Of a DNA stretch of 64,000 bases, positions 8,518-18,325 are shown in pieces. The stretch is from the NCBI GenBank assembly GCA_963728165.1, contig CAVSIY010000008.1, forward strand, positions 97,460 through 161,459, in the 5' to 3' direction. Origin of the DNA: Hyphomicrobium_A sp963728165 (GTDB taxonomy: Bacteria; Pseudomonadota; Alphaproteobacteria; Rhizobiales; Hyphomicrobiaceae). Position 1 is the stretch's first letter, and each line of letters starts with the position of its first letter. The position numbers and the translations under genes are program-made. Below the pieces are notes generated by a model that saw only the letters and a list, made by a program, of their open reading frames with translations, was not told where the DNA came from and searched no databases.

Positions 8518-9813
8518 TTATTGCGCAGAGGCCTTCTGCGCCTGCTGCTTGACGCGCACCTTGGCGCCGTTCTGCAGGTCGACGGGCGGGTCGAGGATGA
8601 CCTGATCACCGGCTGCCACGCCGCGGTCCACCTCGATCGCGGTGCCGAGGTCGCGCGTCACGTTGATCTTCTGGATGCGCGCCGTGCCATCCTTGGCCAC
8701 GGCAACCTGCATGCCGTCGGCGTTGAAGATGATGGCCTGCGCCGGCACCAGCAGCGATGGCGTCTTGCGCGGAATGTCGAGCTCGACCGTGACGTAAGTC
8801 CCCGGCTGCAGCGTGCCATCCGGGTTGGGGATGTCGACCTCGGTGAGGAGCGTGCGGGTGCCCGGCGCCAGCGCATCGGCAAGGCGCGTCACCGTTCCGG
8901 GGAAGGTGCGGCCCGGGATCTGCGGCACGCGCACCACCGCCTTGACGCCGGGCGCAAGACCGACAGCCTGTTCCTGGGGAACATAGACCTGCGTGCGGAT
9001 CACGTCGCTCTCCATGAGCGTGAACATGAAGGTGCCGCTCGCGGCGTTGGCCTGCACCAGATCGCCGATGTTGATGTTGCGCTGTGTCACCACTCCGTCG
9101 AACGGCGCGATGATGCGCTGGTAGTCTTTCTGCTGCCGGTTGACCTCGACCTGTGCCGCCTGCGCCGCAACGTTGGCCTGTGCGACGCGCACCTGCTCCT
9201 CCTGCGACTTCAGGTTCAAGCGGTAGGTGTCGCCGTTCAAGGCGCTCACGAAGCCCCGCTCCACCAGGGGCCCGTTGCGCACGTCCGTCACGCGCGCAAG
9301 CTCCATGCTCGCCAGCATCTGGCGCACCGTCGCCTCGGTCTGGGCCAGCGTCGCCCTGGCCTGGGCGAGCTGATACTCGATCTCGGGCGCGTAGATCTCG
9401 GCCAGCAGATCGCCCTTCTTCACGCGATCGCCGATGTCGACCTTGCGCTTGGAGATGTAGCCGTTGACGCGGGCGTACATATTGGCCGTGGTGAAGGCCA
9501 GCGTCGTCGCCGGCAACGTCAGATTGATCACATCACTGCTCGGCTTGACCGCGGCAACACGCAATGTGGGCACCAAGTTGCGCTGCTGCTCGGCCGTGGC
9601 CATCACCGCTGCATGGCGCTCATGGGACTTCCAGGCGCCATAGGCGAAGGCCGTGGCGAGGACGACAAGCACGCCTAAGGCGAGCCGGCGTCCGGTGCGC
9701 CGGAATGGCGCCGTATCGGATGGCAACCTCACATCCGGGCCCGGATCCAAGCCCGGCTGCGGGTCGCTCGGCCAAGGCTTGTCCGTCTCGGGGGTTTTCT
9801 CGTCCGCGCTCAT
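8518..9813 (-). CDS. RND efflux periplasmic adaptor (membrane fusion protein)
   Basis: 431 residues from the ATG at 9813, which has GAGGAGG upstream and overlaps the permease stop (ATGA), showing translational coupling. A cytoplasmic leader is followed by one membrane anchor (about residues 33-52). Then come the lipoyl-like half-motifs (ARVNGYISKRKVDIGDRVKKGD and APFDGVVTQRNINIGDLVQ), a helical hairpin between them and a beta-barrel domain. It bridges the inner-membrane permease and an outer-membrane channel, most likely the NodT-type protein at 6.3-7.9 kb. A longer in-frame extension upstream overlaps the permease and is not credible. Substrate unknown. Confidence 0.93.
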   Translation of the reverse strand: MSADEKTPETDKPWPSDPQPGLDPGPDVRLPSDTAPFRRTGRRLALGVLVVLATAFAYGAWKSHERHAAVMATAEQQRNLVPTLRVAAVKPSSDVINLTLPATTLAFTTANMYARVNGYISKRKVDIGDRVKKGDLLAEIYAPEIEYQLAQARATLAQTEATVRQMLASMELARVTDVRNGPLVERGFVSALNGDTYRLNLKSQEEQVRVAQANVAAQAAQVEVNRQQKDYQRIIAPFDGVVTQRNINIGDLVQANAASGTFMFTLMESDVIRTQVYVPQEQAVGLAPGVKAVVRVPQIPGRTFPGTVTRLADALAPGTRTLLTEVDIPNPDGTLQPGTYVTVELDIPRKTPSLLVPAQAIIFNADGMQVAVAKDGTARIQKINVTRDLGTAIEVDRGVAAGDQVILDPPVDLQNGAKVRVKQQAQKASAQ

Positions 9814-12800
9814 GCGGGTTCCTCCTCGAATACGCCGTGGTCCGGCTTGCCGTCGTTGCTCTTGCGCAAGACCGCAAACAGGAACGGAACCAAGAGAAGC
9901 GTCGTCGGCGTGGCAAACACGAGCCCGCCGATCACCGCCCGGGCGAGCACCGCGTTCTGCTCCGCGCCGGGACCGCCGATCGCCATGGGGATCATGCCGA
10001 CGATCATCGCACACGCCGTCATCAGCACGGGACGTATGCGGGTGTGGCCGGCGTCGATCGCCGCCTGCACCGAGGTCCGGCCGGCGAGCTGCTGGTCGCG
10101 CGCAAACGTCACCAGCAGGATCGAGTTCGCCGACGCGACGCCGACTGCCATGATCGCGCCCATGAGCGAGGGAACGCTCAGCGTCGTTCCGGTGATGAAC
10201 AGCATGGTCAAGATGCCGACGAAGGTCGCCGGCAGCGCCAGGATCACGACGAACGGCTCACCGAAATTCTGGTAGTTCACCACCATCAGCAGGTAGACCA
10301 GCACCGAGGCGAACAACAGCCCGATGGCAAGGTCGGTGAAGGCGGTGTCCATGCTCTGGATCTGACCGAGGATCTGGATGGTGTTGCCGGGCTTCATCTG
10401 CTTTTGCAGATCGGCGACGATCTTGGATATGCCATCAGACACGCCGCCCAGATCGCGCCCCTGCACGCCCGCGTAGACCTCATAGACCGGCTGCACGTTG
10501 GTCTGGTTGGAGTTGGTGGCGACGCTGTCGCGCTTGATGGTCGCGATATTGCTGATCATGCCCGGGACGGGCTCACCGGTCTCGTAGGCGTTGTGCTGCG
10601 CGATGCTGGTCGACACCGGCGTGTTCTGCAGCTCGTTCAGCGTGCTCGCCCAATATTGCGGTGTCTGCACAGCGAAGTAGTAGGGGATTCCCGATTTCGG
10701 ATCAGTCCAGAAGTTCGGCTCCACCTGCTTCGACGAGCTCAAGCTGGCGTTGATGTTGGAGGCGACCGACTGGGCATTGAGTTCCACCTGCAAAGCGCGC
10801 GAGCGGTCGATATCGGTGAAGAAGGCCGGTCCGTCGAGCTCCTGCTGAATATGTACGTCGACGAGCCCGGGAATGGCGGCCATCCGTCGACGCAATTCCT
10901 TGGCGACACGCAGGTTCGTCTTCACGTCGGGGCCGACCGTGCGCACGTCGATCTGCGCGGGCAGCCCGAAGTTGAGGATTTGCGTCACCATATCGGCGGC
11001 CTGGAAGTAGAAGATCACGCTGGGAAAGGCCTCGGGCAGAACCGCGCGCAGCTTCTTGATGTAGTCGTCGGTCGGTGCGTGCCCAGAATTGAGCGAGATC
11101 AAAATAGTGCCGTCGTTGCTGGCGATCGTCGATCCATCGGTAAAGGCCAGGTTGTAGGCGATGGCCGGCACTCCGATGTCATCGACGACCAAGGCGACGT
11201 CTTCTTTGGGAATGACCTGGCGAATTTTTTCCTCAACCGCCGCGAAGACCTTAGACGTCTCCTCAAGGCGGGTGCCGGCCGGCGCGCGGACGTGCAGCTT
11301 GATCTGGCCCGCGTCGATGATCGGATAGAAGTCGCTCCCCACCATCGTGTAGAGCACAGCCCCCATCGCAAGCAGAACGACGGCGACAATCGGAAGAATG
11401 TAGCGGCGTGCGAGCAGCACTGACAGCAACAGCACGTAGCCCTGGCGCATGTGCTCGAACCCGTGCTCGAAGCGCGCATGGAAGCGCCCGAAAAAGCCCC
11501 TCGGCGCCCCCTTGACCTTGTGCGCGAGCTCGCTGCGGAGCAACAGCCCGATCGTGATCGGCGTCAGCGTCCGCGACAAGCCGTACGAGGCCAACATGGC
11601 CAGCACGACGGCGAGGCCGAGCGGCGCAAACAGGTACCTGGGCGGGCCTTCCAGGAAGATCACGGAAGCGAAAACGCAAGAGATCGACAGCGTCGAAACG
11701 AGCGTCGGGACCGCAATGCCGGCAGAGCCGTAGAGGGTGGCCTCGGGCAGCGGCTTGCCCTCCTCCTCCAGAATCCGGTGCGTGTTCTCGATTGTTACCG
11801 TTGAATTGTCGACGAGGATGCCGACGGCGAGTGCCAAGCCACCGAGGGTCATGGTGTTGAGCGTGTTGCCGGTGAGGAAAAGGCCGATGATCGAGCTCAA
11901 GATCGCCAGCGGAATGGAGATCATGACGACGACCGTCGACCGCCACGAGCCGAGGAACAGCAGGATCATCATGGCGGTGAGGCCGGCGGCGATGAGGCCT
12001 TCTTGCACCACGTCCTCGATCGCGCTGGTGACGAACTTAGACTGATCGAACAGCTCGTTGATGCTGAGCCCTGGAGGCGCCGCCTCGCGCGCGATCTTGA
12101 GCACCGCCAGCACGCCGTTGACCACGGTGACGGTCGAGGCATTGCCGTTCTTGATAACGCTGAGCAGCGCGGCCTCCTGGCCGTTCTCGTGCACGATGTT
12201 CTGCTGCACGGCCGAGCCGTCGCGCACCTGGCCGACGTCGCGCACGAACACGGTGGCGTCATCGACATATTTCAACGGAATGTCATTGAGGGCCTTGATG
12301 CTGTCGGGCATCGAGTTGGTGCGCACGGTGTATTGCGTCTTGCCGATCTTCATCAGCCCCGACGGGATCGTGAGATTTTGGGCGTTGACGGCATTGACGA
12401 CGTCCATGGGCGTCATGCCCTTCGCCAGAAGCTTCTTGGGGTCGATATCGACCATGATCTGGCGTGGCTTGCCCCCGTCCGGGGTGGGGAAGGTGACGCC
12501 CTGCACAGGGGCCAACTGCTGGCGCAGCGTATAGAGCCCATAGTTGTAGAGCTGCGTCTGATCGAGCGTGTCCGAGGTGAGGCTCAACTGCAGGACGGGC
12601 ACGCTCGAGGCGTTGTACTGCACCACAACCGGCGGCTGAATGCCTTGGGGCATAAGTGCACGAATAGAGTTCGACGCAGAGACGATCTGCGCAATCGCGA
12701 GATCGATCGAGACGTCGGGCTGGAAATAGATCTTGACGACCGACAGCCCGTTCAGCGTCTGCGCCTCCATGTCCTTGATGCCGGAGACGTTGGCGCTGAT

Positions 12801-13010
12801 CGAGTACTGGCTGTAGATGGTGACGCGTTGCTCCATCTCCGGCGTCGCCAGCCCGTCGTACTCCCAGATCACCGTCACGACGGGGATGTTGATCTCGGGG
12901 AAGATGTCCATGGGCATAGTGCGGATGGCCGTCACGCCTATGAATAGGATGAAGGCGGCCAGCACATAGAACGTGTGCGGAAACCTGAGCGCGAACCTGA
13001 CGATGCCCAT
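9810..13010 (-). CDS. RND efflux permease with single TM4 aspartate
   Basis: 1066 residues with the full AcrB-type plan: TM1, a large periplasmic loop, TM2-7, a second loop and TM8-12. Family motifs include MDIFPEINIPVV near the N-terminus and GTRLEETSKVFAAVEEKI in the second half. In TM4 the usual HAE1 Asp-Asp pair reads GILVDNSTVTIEN, so the second Asp is Asn. This is a feature of some RND subfamilies with TVxIEN and may mean different proton-relay chemistry. It is the first gene of an operon with the adaptor, and the two overlap by four bases. Substrates cannot be told from sequence. Confidence 0.93.
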   Translation of the reverse strand: MGIVRFALRFPHTFYVLAAFILFIGVTAIRTMPMDIFPEINIPVVTVIWEYDGLATPEMEQRVTIYSQYSISANVSGIKDMEAQTLNGLSVVKIYFQPDVSIDLAIAQIVSASNSIRALMPQGIQPPVVVQYNASSVPVLQLSLTSDTLDQTQLYNYGLYTLRQQLAPVQGVTFPTPDGGKPRQIMVDIDPKKLLAKGMTPMDVVNAVNAQNLTIPSGLMKIGKTQYTVRTNSMPDSIKALNDIPLKYVDDATVFVRDVGQVRDGSAVQQNIVHENGQEAALLSVIKNGNASTVTVVNGVLAVLKIAREAAPPGLSINELFDQSKFVTSAIEDVVQEGLIAAGLTAMMILLFLGSWRSTVVVMISIPLAILSSIIGLFLTGNTLNTMTLGGLALAVGILVDNSTVTIENTHRILEEEGKPLPEATLYGSAGIAVPTLVSTLSISCVFASVIFLEGPPRYLFAPLGLAVVLAMLASYGLSRTLTPITIGLLLRSELAHKVKGAPRGFFGRFHARFEHGFEHMRQGYVLLLSVLLARRYILPIVAVVLLAMGAVLYTMVGSDFYPIIDAGQIKLHVRAPAGTRLEETSKVFAAVEEKIRQVIPKEDVALVVDDIGVPAIAYNLAFTDGSTIASNDGTILISLNSGHAPTDDYIKKLRAVLPEAFPSVIFYFQAADMVTQILNFGLPAQIDVRTVGPDVKTNLRVAKELRRRMAAIPGLVDVHIQQELDGPAFFTDIDRSRALQVELNAQSVASNINASLSSSKQVEPNFWTDPKSGIPYYFAVQTPQYWASTLNELQNTPVSTSIAQHNAYETGEPVPGMISNIATIKRDSVATNSNQTNVQPVYEVYAGVQGRDLGGVSDGISKIVADLQKQMKPGNTIQILGQIQSMDTAFTDLAIGLLFASVLVYLLMVVNYQNFGEPFVVILALPATFVGILTMLFITGTTLSVPSLMGAIMAVGVASANSILLVTFARDQQLAGRTSVQAAIDAGHTRIRPVLMTACAMIVGMIPMAIGGPGAEQNAVLARAVIGGLVFATPTTLLLVPFLFAVLRKSNDGKPDHGVFEEEPA

Positions 13011-13297
13011 CCGAGACCTTCCACCGGTTCCGCCGAGCCGCGACCGTGGCGGAACCCGCAGATGGCGGAGCGCCGACGATCCCGGTTGCGCAAGGCGGGA
13101 AGGTCTGGAGCTATCACAGTGACAATTTCTTACCGTTACCCGGAGGGCCAGCGGGCCGGCGCAGGAAAGCTAGGCTTAGCGAAAGCTTTCAGGCTTGCGC
13201 AAAATACGACGTCCAAGTCGTAAATCCCCGTGTTTGCAGGGCATTAACCATAGCCGGTCGACACTCTGGTCTTCGTTGGAGTTGAAGGAGCCACGCG

Positions 13298-13483
13298 ATG
13301 GCTGAGATCCGATCTTTCGCCGCGGACGCCTGGTGGGCGCTGATCGACGCGACCCAATCCGCGTTGAAGTCACCCCTGCAGCGGCGCTGGTGTCTCGGCG
13401 TGACCGCGTACCTGGTCGCCTCCTTCCTGATGGGCAATGCGCTGAGCGAAATGTGGAAGATCTACCAGTCATCGCTCACCTGA
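13298..13483 (+). CDS. Small single-span membrane protein
   Basis: 61 residues: an amphipathic start (MAEIRSFAADAWWALIDATQ), then a hydrophobic segment (about 37-53, VTAYLVASFLMGNAL) and a short tail. The ATG at 13298 has AAGGAG at ideal spacing, the main reason to believe it. It stands alone between the efflux operon and a convergent small gene. Function unknown. Confidence 0.6.
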   Translation: MAEIRSFAADAWWALIDATQSALKSPLQRRWCLGVTAYLVASFLMGNALSEMWKIYQSSLT

Positions 13484-13511
13484 GGCGGGTCAGGGACGCA
13501 TCACACAGTCA

Positions 13512-13733
13512 TCAGGAGCATTTGAGCTCGAGCAGCTCGGTCCCCAATTGTCCCAGACGCTTGCGCCCGACGAGGAAATCCATGCGTCGGGTGTCCCGCT
13601 CCTCGAGCGTCGGTGCGCGCCCGAGCCCATCGAACCGCGCCAAGATCGACTGGCATTGGCTCTCGACCGCGGCCATCTCGGCCCTGATGCGGCTTTCGCT
13701 CTTGCGGACGCCGGGAATGCGCATGCTGAACAT
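13512..13733 (-). CDS. Small coiled-coil cytoplasmic protein
   Basis: 73 residues, charged and helical, without signal or membrane segment. The ATG at 13733 (MFSMRIPGVRKSES) has GGAGGG eight bases upstream; a longer frame to 13847 would read through this site and gives no family-like sequence. No function recognised. It lies convergent to the small membrane protein gene at 13298. Confidence 0.55.
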   Translation of the reverse strand: MFSMRIPGVRKSESRIRAEMAAVESQCQSILARFDGLGRAPTLEERDTRRMDFLVGRKRLGQLGTELLELKCS

Positions 13734-13873
13734 GTAAGCCCTCCGAAGTAAGCACGGATGGGCTCCATTGTGGGCTCGGCCACGCCGCCGCGAGAGGGGC
13801 CGACGGCCGACTATCCCCGTAATCCGCCAACTGTCCCCGTAATCCAAAGGGCTGCTGCGAGCACAAGCGCCGG

Positions 13874-14488
13874 TTAGCGCTGGCCGCCGCCCAGAGACTT
13901 GTGGGCAGCCGTCAGATCAGCCGGCGTGTCTATGTCGGCAAAGAGCGAGACGCTTTCCAGCATGACGGGGATGCTCTCGTCCGCATGAGCTCGAATGAGC
14001 TCCTTGGCGCCCTCCGCGCCCGTAAGCGCGCCAAGCTCCGCAAAGTAACGACGCGGCCACAGCACCGGGTTGCGCTGCACGCCGTCGGGTGTCGCGGGGT
14101 AGACGATCGCGCGCCCCTTGGAGCCTTCGAAGGCGCTGGCGAGCGAGCGCAGCACCACCGCGCTCAAGAACGGCATGTCGCCCAGGACGATGAAGGCTCC
14201 CTCGATATCCTCGCCAAGCGCCCTGACGCCCGCCGCGATGGACGATCCCATGCCGCGATCCCATTGCACATTGGGCACGAGCCGCACGGGCACGCCCGAC
14301 AAGGCGCGCTCGATCTGCGGCGCGTCGCATCCCGTGACCACCACCACCTCGGCAACGCCGCCGGCAAGCGTCTCCGTGGCGACGCGGCGCACGAGTGGCT
14401 GCCCACCGATGGCTGCCAGCAGCTTGTTCTCGGGCCCGTAGCGACGGGAGGCTCCGGCAGCGAGCACGATGGCGGCAAGCTTCGCCAT
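13874..14488 (-). CDS. MocA-like nucleotidyltransferase (molybdenum-cofactor maturation)
   Basis: 204 residues of the NTP-transferase fold related to MobA/MocA. The nucleotide-binding loop is LAAGASRRYGPENKLL near residue 10 and the metal-binding region is VLGDMPFL. MocA-type enzymes attach CMP to molybdopterin-Mo for xanthine-oxidase-family hydroxylases. It overlaps the XdhC-family stop by one base (TAATG) and closes the operon with the Mo-hydroxylase subunits upstream, so cofactor maturation for that enzyme is the natural role. The exact nucleotide is inferred from the family. Confidence 0.88.
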   Translation of the reverse strand: MAKLAAIVLAAGASRRYGPENKLLAAIGGQPLVRRVATETLAGGVAEVVVVTGCDAPQIERALSGVPVRLVPNVQWDRGMGSSIAAGVRALGEDIEGAFIVLGDMPFLSAVVLRSLASAFEGSKGRAIVYPATPDGVQRNPVLWPRRYFAELGALTGAEGAKELIRAHADESIPVMLESVSLFADIDTPADLTAAHKSLGGGQR

Positions 14489-15507
14489 TACGACCTTCCG
14501 CGCGCGACCTTGATGATCTCAGCCAGGATCGACACGGCGATCTCCGCCGGGCCCTTGGCGCCGATCGAGAGCCCGATCGGCGCATGGATGCGCGACAGCG
14601 CCTCCTCGTCGAAGCCGGCGGCCTTCAGCCGCGCCAGGCGTTTTGAATGCGTCGTCCTGGAGCCGAGCGCGCCGACATAGAGACAGGGCTGGCGCAGCGC
14701 CACGCTCAACGCCTCGTCATCGATATGGGCTGCGTGCGTGAGCGCGACCACCGCCGTCCTCGCATCGAGCCCCAGCGTCTTGAGCGAGACCTCGGGCCAT
14801 TCGGCCATGCTGCGCGTTCCGGCGAAGCGCTCCTCGGTGAGAAAGGCTGAGCGCGGATCGACGACGATCACGTCGTAGCCGACTTGGCGCGCAAGGTCGG
14901 CAAGGACCTGCCCGATGTTGGTGGCGCCGGCAATGATCAGGCGCACGGGCGGCAGCAGCGCCTGCACAAAGACGGTCCCCTCAGGAGTCTCGACAAGGCG
15001 GCTTTCGCCGCTTGCCAAGGCCGCCGCGACCTCCGGCGGCAGAGCGGCCCCCGGCTCGAACAGGTGGCGGGTGCCGGTGACGACGTTGGTGGTCACGGCG
15101 AGCGAGGTGCGCGCGCGCCGCGCGGCGAGAACACGATCGACAAAGCCTGTGTCGCGCCCCCGCGCCAGCGGCTCGAGCAGCACCTTGATCTTGCCGCCGC
15201 ACGGCAGTCCGGCCCTCCATGCTGTCTCCTCGGCGACGCCGAACTCCATGAGCCGCGGGCGTCCGCCGGCCATGACGTCGGCCGCTTCCGCGATCACATC
15301 GCCTTCGACGCAGCCGCCCGAGACCGAGCCCTGAAAGCGCTCGTCCGCTCCGACGACGAGCTGGCCGCCGACCGGCACGGGCGCCGAGCCCCAGGTGGAG
15401 ACGACGGTTGCCAGCGCGACCTTGCCGTGCTCCTCGAGCCAGCTGCGCGCAACCTCCATGGGGTCGCGTGCAATCGTTTCGCTTGCCTTTGGTGCGATGA
15501 CGTTCAT
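14488..15507 (-). CDS. XdhC/CoxI family molybdenum-enzyme maturation protein
   Basis: 339 residues with both XdhC domains. The N-terminal one has TWGSAPVPVGGQLVVG and GSVSGGCVEGDV; the C-terminal Rossmann part has IIAGATNIGQVLA, VVDPRSAFLT and YVGALGSRTTHSKR. XdhC proteins bind sulfurated Mo-cofactor and insert it into Mo-hydroxylases. Genes encoding the hydroxylase subunits, a dihaem cytochrome and the MocA-like enzyme are contiguous and co-directional. The start ATG at 15507 lies 27 bases after the cytochrome gene. Confidence 0.93.
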   Translation of the reverse strand: MNVIAPKASETIARDPMEVARSWLEEHGKVALATVVSTWGSAPVPVGGQLVVGADERFQGSVSGGCVEGDVIAEAADVMAGGRPRLMEFGVAEETAWRAGLPCGGKIKVLLEPLARGRDTGFVDRVLAARRARTSLAVTTNVVTGTRHLFEPGAALPPEVAAALASGESRLVETPEGTVFVQALLPPVRLIIAGATNIGQVLADLARQVGYDVIVVDPRSAFLTEERFAGTRSMAEWPEVSLKTLGLDARTAVVALTHAAHIDDEALSVALRQPCLYVGALGSRTTHSKRLARLKAAGFDEEALSRIHAPIGLSIGAKGPAEIAVSILAEIIKVARGRS

Positions 15508-15534
15508 GGCACACCTTCCTTGCGTCGCGCGTCC

Positions 15535-16146
15535 TCAGGATGCCGGGCAGGCGGCACCGGCCTGCACCCAGGCCTTGATCAGCTCTCCGAACTCCGCTTG
15601 CGTTCCGGGAGCTGGCTCGCGGCCTGCGCCCGGATGCCAGGCCCAGCCGACGAGCGAATCCTCCGCCATGTGGTGGACGAGCGCGGTAAGCGACCTGCCG
15701 CCGTTGCGTTTGGGGTCCTTGATCTGCTCGCAGATCTCAGGCAGCGACTTGCCGACCCAGCCCATCTCCGGCGGCGCGAGCTGCCACGCCGGGTGGCCGG
15801 GGATGTGCCCGGGATCGAAGTTGGCGGGCCCGTGGCATGTGGTGCAGCGCATGCCGGGCGCGCCGAGCCCATCCGCCCCGCGTACCACCATAGGCTGGTG
15901 CAGGTGCCGGTCGTCGCCCTGCAGCGGGCTGTCGCCGGAGGGATGGCAGTTCATGCAGCGCGGACTGATGATCACTCTGGCGGCCTCGCGGAAGAGCGCG
16001 ATCGCGCGCAGCTTCTTGTCGTCGATGCCGGCGAAGTTTGCCGGGGGCTCCAGCGTTCGACCGGGGTGGGCCTGAGTGTGCGTGACGGCGAAGCCGGTCG
16101 CGATGATGAGCAAGGCACCGGCGAGCCATACGAGAAACGGTCTCAT
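15535..16146 (-). CDS. Exported dihaem cytochrome c of the Mo-hydroxylase operon
   Basis: 203 residues, with an N-terminal hydrophobic signal or anchor (about residues 5-21, VWLAGALLIIATGFAV). Two CXXCH sites are present: CMNCH about residue 64 and CTTCH about residue 101. Several Met and His residues that could be axial ligands follow. It sits 11 bases after the large hydroxylase subunit. Known periplasmic aldehyde and isoquinoline oxidoreductases pass electrons to such cytochromes, so it is probably the electron acceptor of the enzyme. Function inferred from context; haem sites are seen directly. Confidence 0.88.
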   Translation of the reverse strand: MRPFLVWLAGALLIIATGFAVTHTQAHPGRTLEPPANFAGIDDKKLRAIALFREAARVIISPRCMNCHPSGDSPLQGDDRHLHQPMVVRGADGLGAPGMRCTTCHGPANFDPGHIPGHPAWQLAPPEMGWVGKSLPEICEQIKDPKRNGGRSLTALVHHMAEDSLVGWAWHPGAGREPAPGTQAEFGELIKAWVQAGAACPAS

Positions 16147-16157
16147 GATCGTCTCCT

Positions 16158-18322
16158 CTAGGCCTTGCCGACCGAACGCGCAAAGGGAAGGGCGTAAAGA
16201 CGCTCGCCGGTGAGCTTGGCCCAGGCGTTGGCGATGGCCGGCGCGATGGTCGGCACGCCCGGCTCGCCGATGCCGGTCGGCTTCTCGCTCGACGCGACGA
16301 TGTGCACCTCGATGGGAGGCATCTCGTCGACGCGCAGCACGCGGTAGTCATCGAAGTTCGATTGGACGACGCGCCCGTTCTCCAGATCGATGGCGCCGTA
16401 GAGCGCGGCCGACAGGCCATAGCCCATGCCGCCTTCGAGCTGGGCCTTGATCACGTCCGGATTGATGGCGATGCCGCAGTCGGCCGCGCAGACGACGCGC
16501 TCCACCTTCGGCAGGCCGTCAGCGCCGACCGAGACCTCGACCACGTGCGCCACGAACGACTTGAAGGACTTCATGCACGGCAAGCCCGCGCGCCTTGCCC
16601 TTGGGCAGCGGCTTCTCCCAGTCGGCGGCCTCGGCGGCGCGATTGAGCACCGCCAGATGGCGCGGGTGCTTCTGCAAGAAGCTTGCGGCGGATCGTAAGC
16701 GGGTCGACGCCGGCGGCATCGGCGAGCTGATCGAGGAACGTTTCGGTTGCATAGGCGGTGTGGGTCGATCCCACCGAGCGCCACCACAGCGTCGGCACGC
16801 CCGCCTCGACGATGTGGGCGGAGACGCGCAGGTTGGGAACCTGATAGGGCAGCGTGCTCGCCCCCTCGACCATGGTCTGGTCGACGCCGTCCTTGAGCAT
16901 GACCTTCTCGAAGGGGCTCCCCTTCATGAACGACTGGCCGACGATTACCTGGTCCCAGGCGACGATGTTGCCGTCGGCATCGAGGCCGCCCTTCACCTTG
17001 TGCACCATCACCGGGCGATAGCGCCCGCCCTTGATGTCGTCCTCGCGCGTCCAGATCACCTTGATCGGGCCCTTGTGCTGGGCGGCTTTCAGCACCTCGG
17101 CGGCCTCGGCGGCCATGTCGCCCGCAGGCGTGGCACGGCGTCCGAAGCTGCCGCCCGCGAGCAAGGTCTGGATTTTCACCTGCTCCGGCTTGAGGCCCAA
17201 GACGCCGGCGGCCACGTTCTGATCGACCGTCTGCAGCTGCGAGCCGAACAAGAGCTCGACGCCCCCGTCGTCGGTGCGGCGGATGACGCAGTCGTTGGGC
17301 TCGAGCGGCGCGTGCGCGAGATAGGGAAACGTGTAGATCGCCTCGAAGACCTTGGCGGCGTCTTTGAGGCTCGCCTCCACGTCGCCGTCGTTGCGCGCGA
17401 TCGCGCCCGTCGTCTTTGCCAGCTCGCTGTACTCGCCGACCAGATCGCGGCTGCTGCGCGTCTCGGTGCCCGTCTCGTCCCACGTGATCTTCAGCGCATC
17501 GCGGCCCTTCTTGGCGGCCCAGAAGCCGTCCGCCAGCACGGCGACGCCCTGAGGAACGACAACCACCTCCTTGACGCCCGGCACGGCGAGTGCCGCAGAC
17601 GAGTCGACGGACTTCGCCTTGGCATTGAAGCGGGGCGGGTGAGCGATGAGGCACGTCGCCATGTCGGGGAGCTTCACGTCGATGGTGAACTGCGCCGTGC
17701 CATTGGTCTTCGGCACCATGTCGACACGAGGCACGCCCTTGCCGATCAGCCGCCACTCGGAGGGCTGTTTCGGAGTGACGGGGCCGGACAGCGTGATCGC
17801 TTGCGCGCGCTCCGCCAGTTCGCCGAACGTCGCCGATTTGCCGGAGGGGTGCTTGACGACGCCCTTCTCGATGGTGATGGCGCTCGGATCGACATTCCAT
17901 TCCTCGGCCGCGGTGGCGATGAGCCGGGCGCGCGCCTCCGCGCCCGCGTTGCGCATCTGGTCCCACGAGTTGGCCATGGCGGTCGAGCCGCCGGTGCCCT
18001 GCGCGCCGAAGGCGAGGTTGGCGTACTTCTTCACATCGGCGGGTGCCGACACGACGCGGACCTGGTTCCAGTCGGCGTCGATCTCGTCGGCGAGGATGGT
18101 GGCGATGCCCGTATACGGCCCCTGCCCGAACTCGATGTGCTTGCAGATCACGGTGACGGTGTTGTCGGGGGCAATGCGCAGGAAGGCATTGGGCACGAAG
18201 TCGGTGGGTGCCCCCGCGGCGGCAGCGCGCCCTCCGACGGGAATGTGGAGGCCGATCACGAGACCGACGGCGGCAGAGCCCTTGAGAAACTGGCGGCGAT
18301 TGGTGGCAAGCGTTGCTTCCAT
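16158..18322 (-). pseudogene. Isoquinoline 1-oxidoreductase-type large subunit (IorB-like), two frameshifts
   Basis: Xanthine-oxidase-family molybdopterin subunit with a twin-arginine signal (TNRRQFLKGSAAVGL), so probably periplasmic. Domain landmarks include HIEFGQGPYTGIATILADE, GSFGRRATPAGDMAAEA and the C-terminal IGEPGVPTIAPAIANA. The frame is broken twice by single extra bases near 16675 and 16569, about 105 bases apart. Removing both gives a continuous protein of 720 residues, the family length, so only the region around residues 550-585 is affected. No nonsense mutation accompanies the indels, so sequencing error or very recent damage is likely. It is the second gene of an operon after the 2Fe-2S subunit (3-base gap). 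Substrate (aldehyde or N-heterocycle) is not determinable here. Confidence 0.85.
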
Positions 18323-18325
18323 GAC

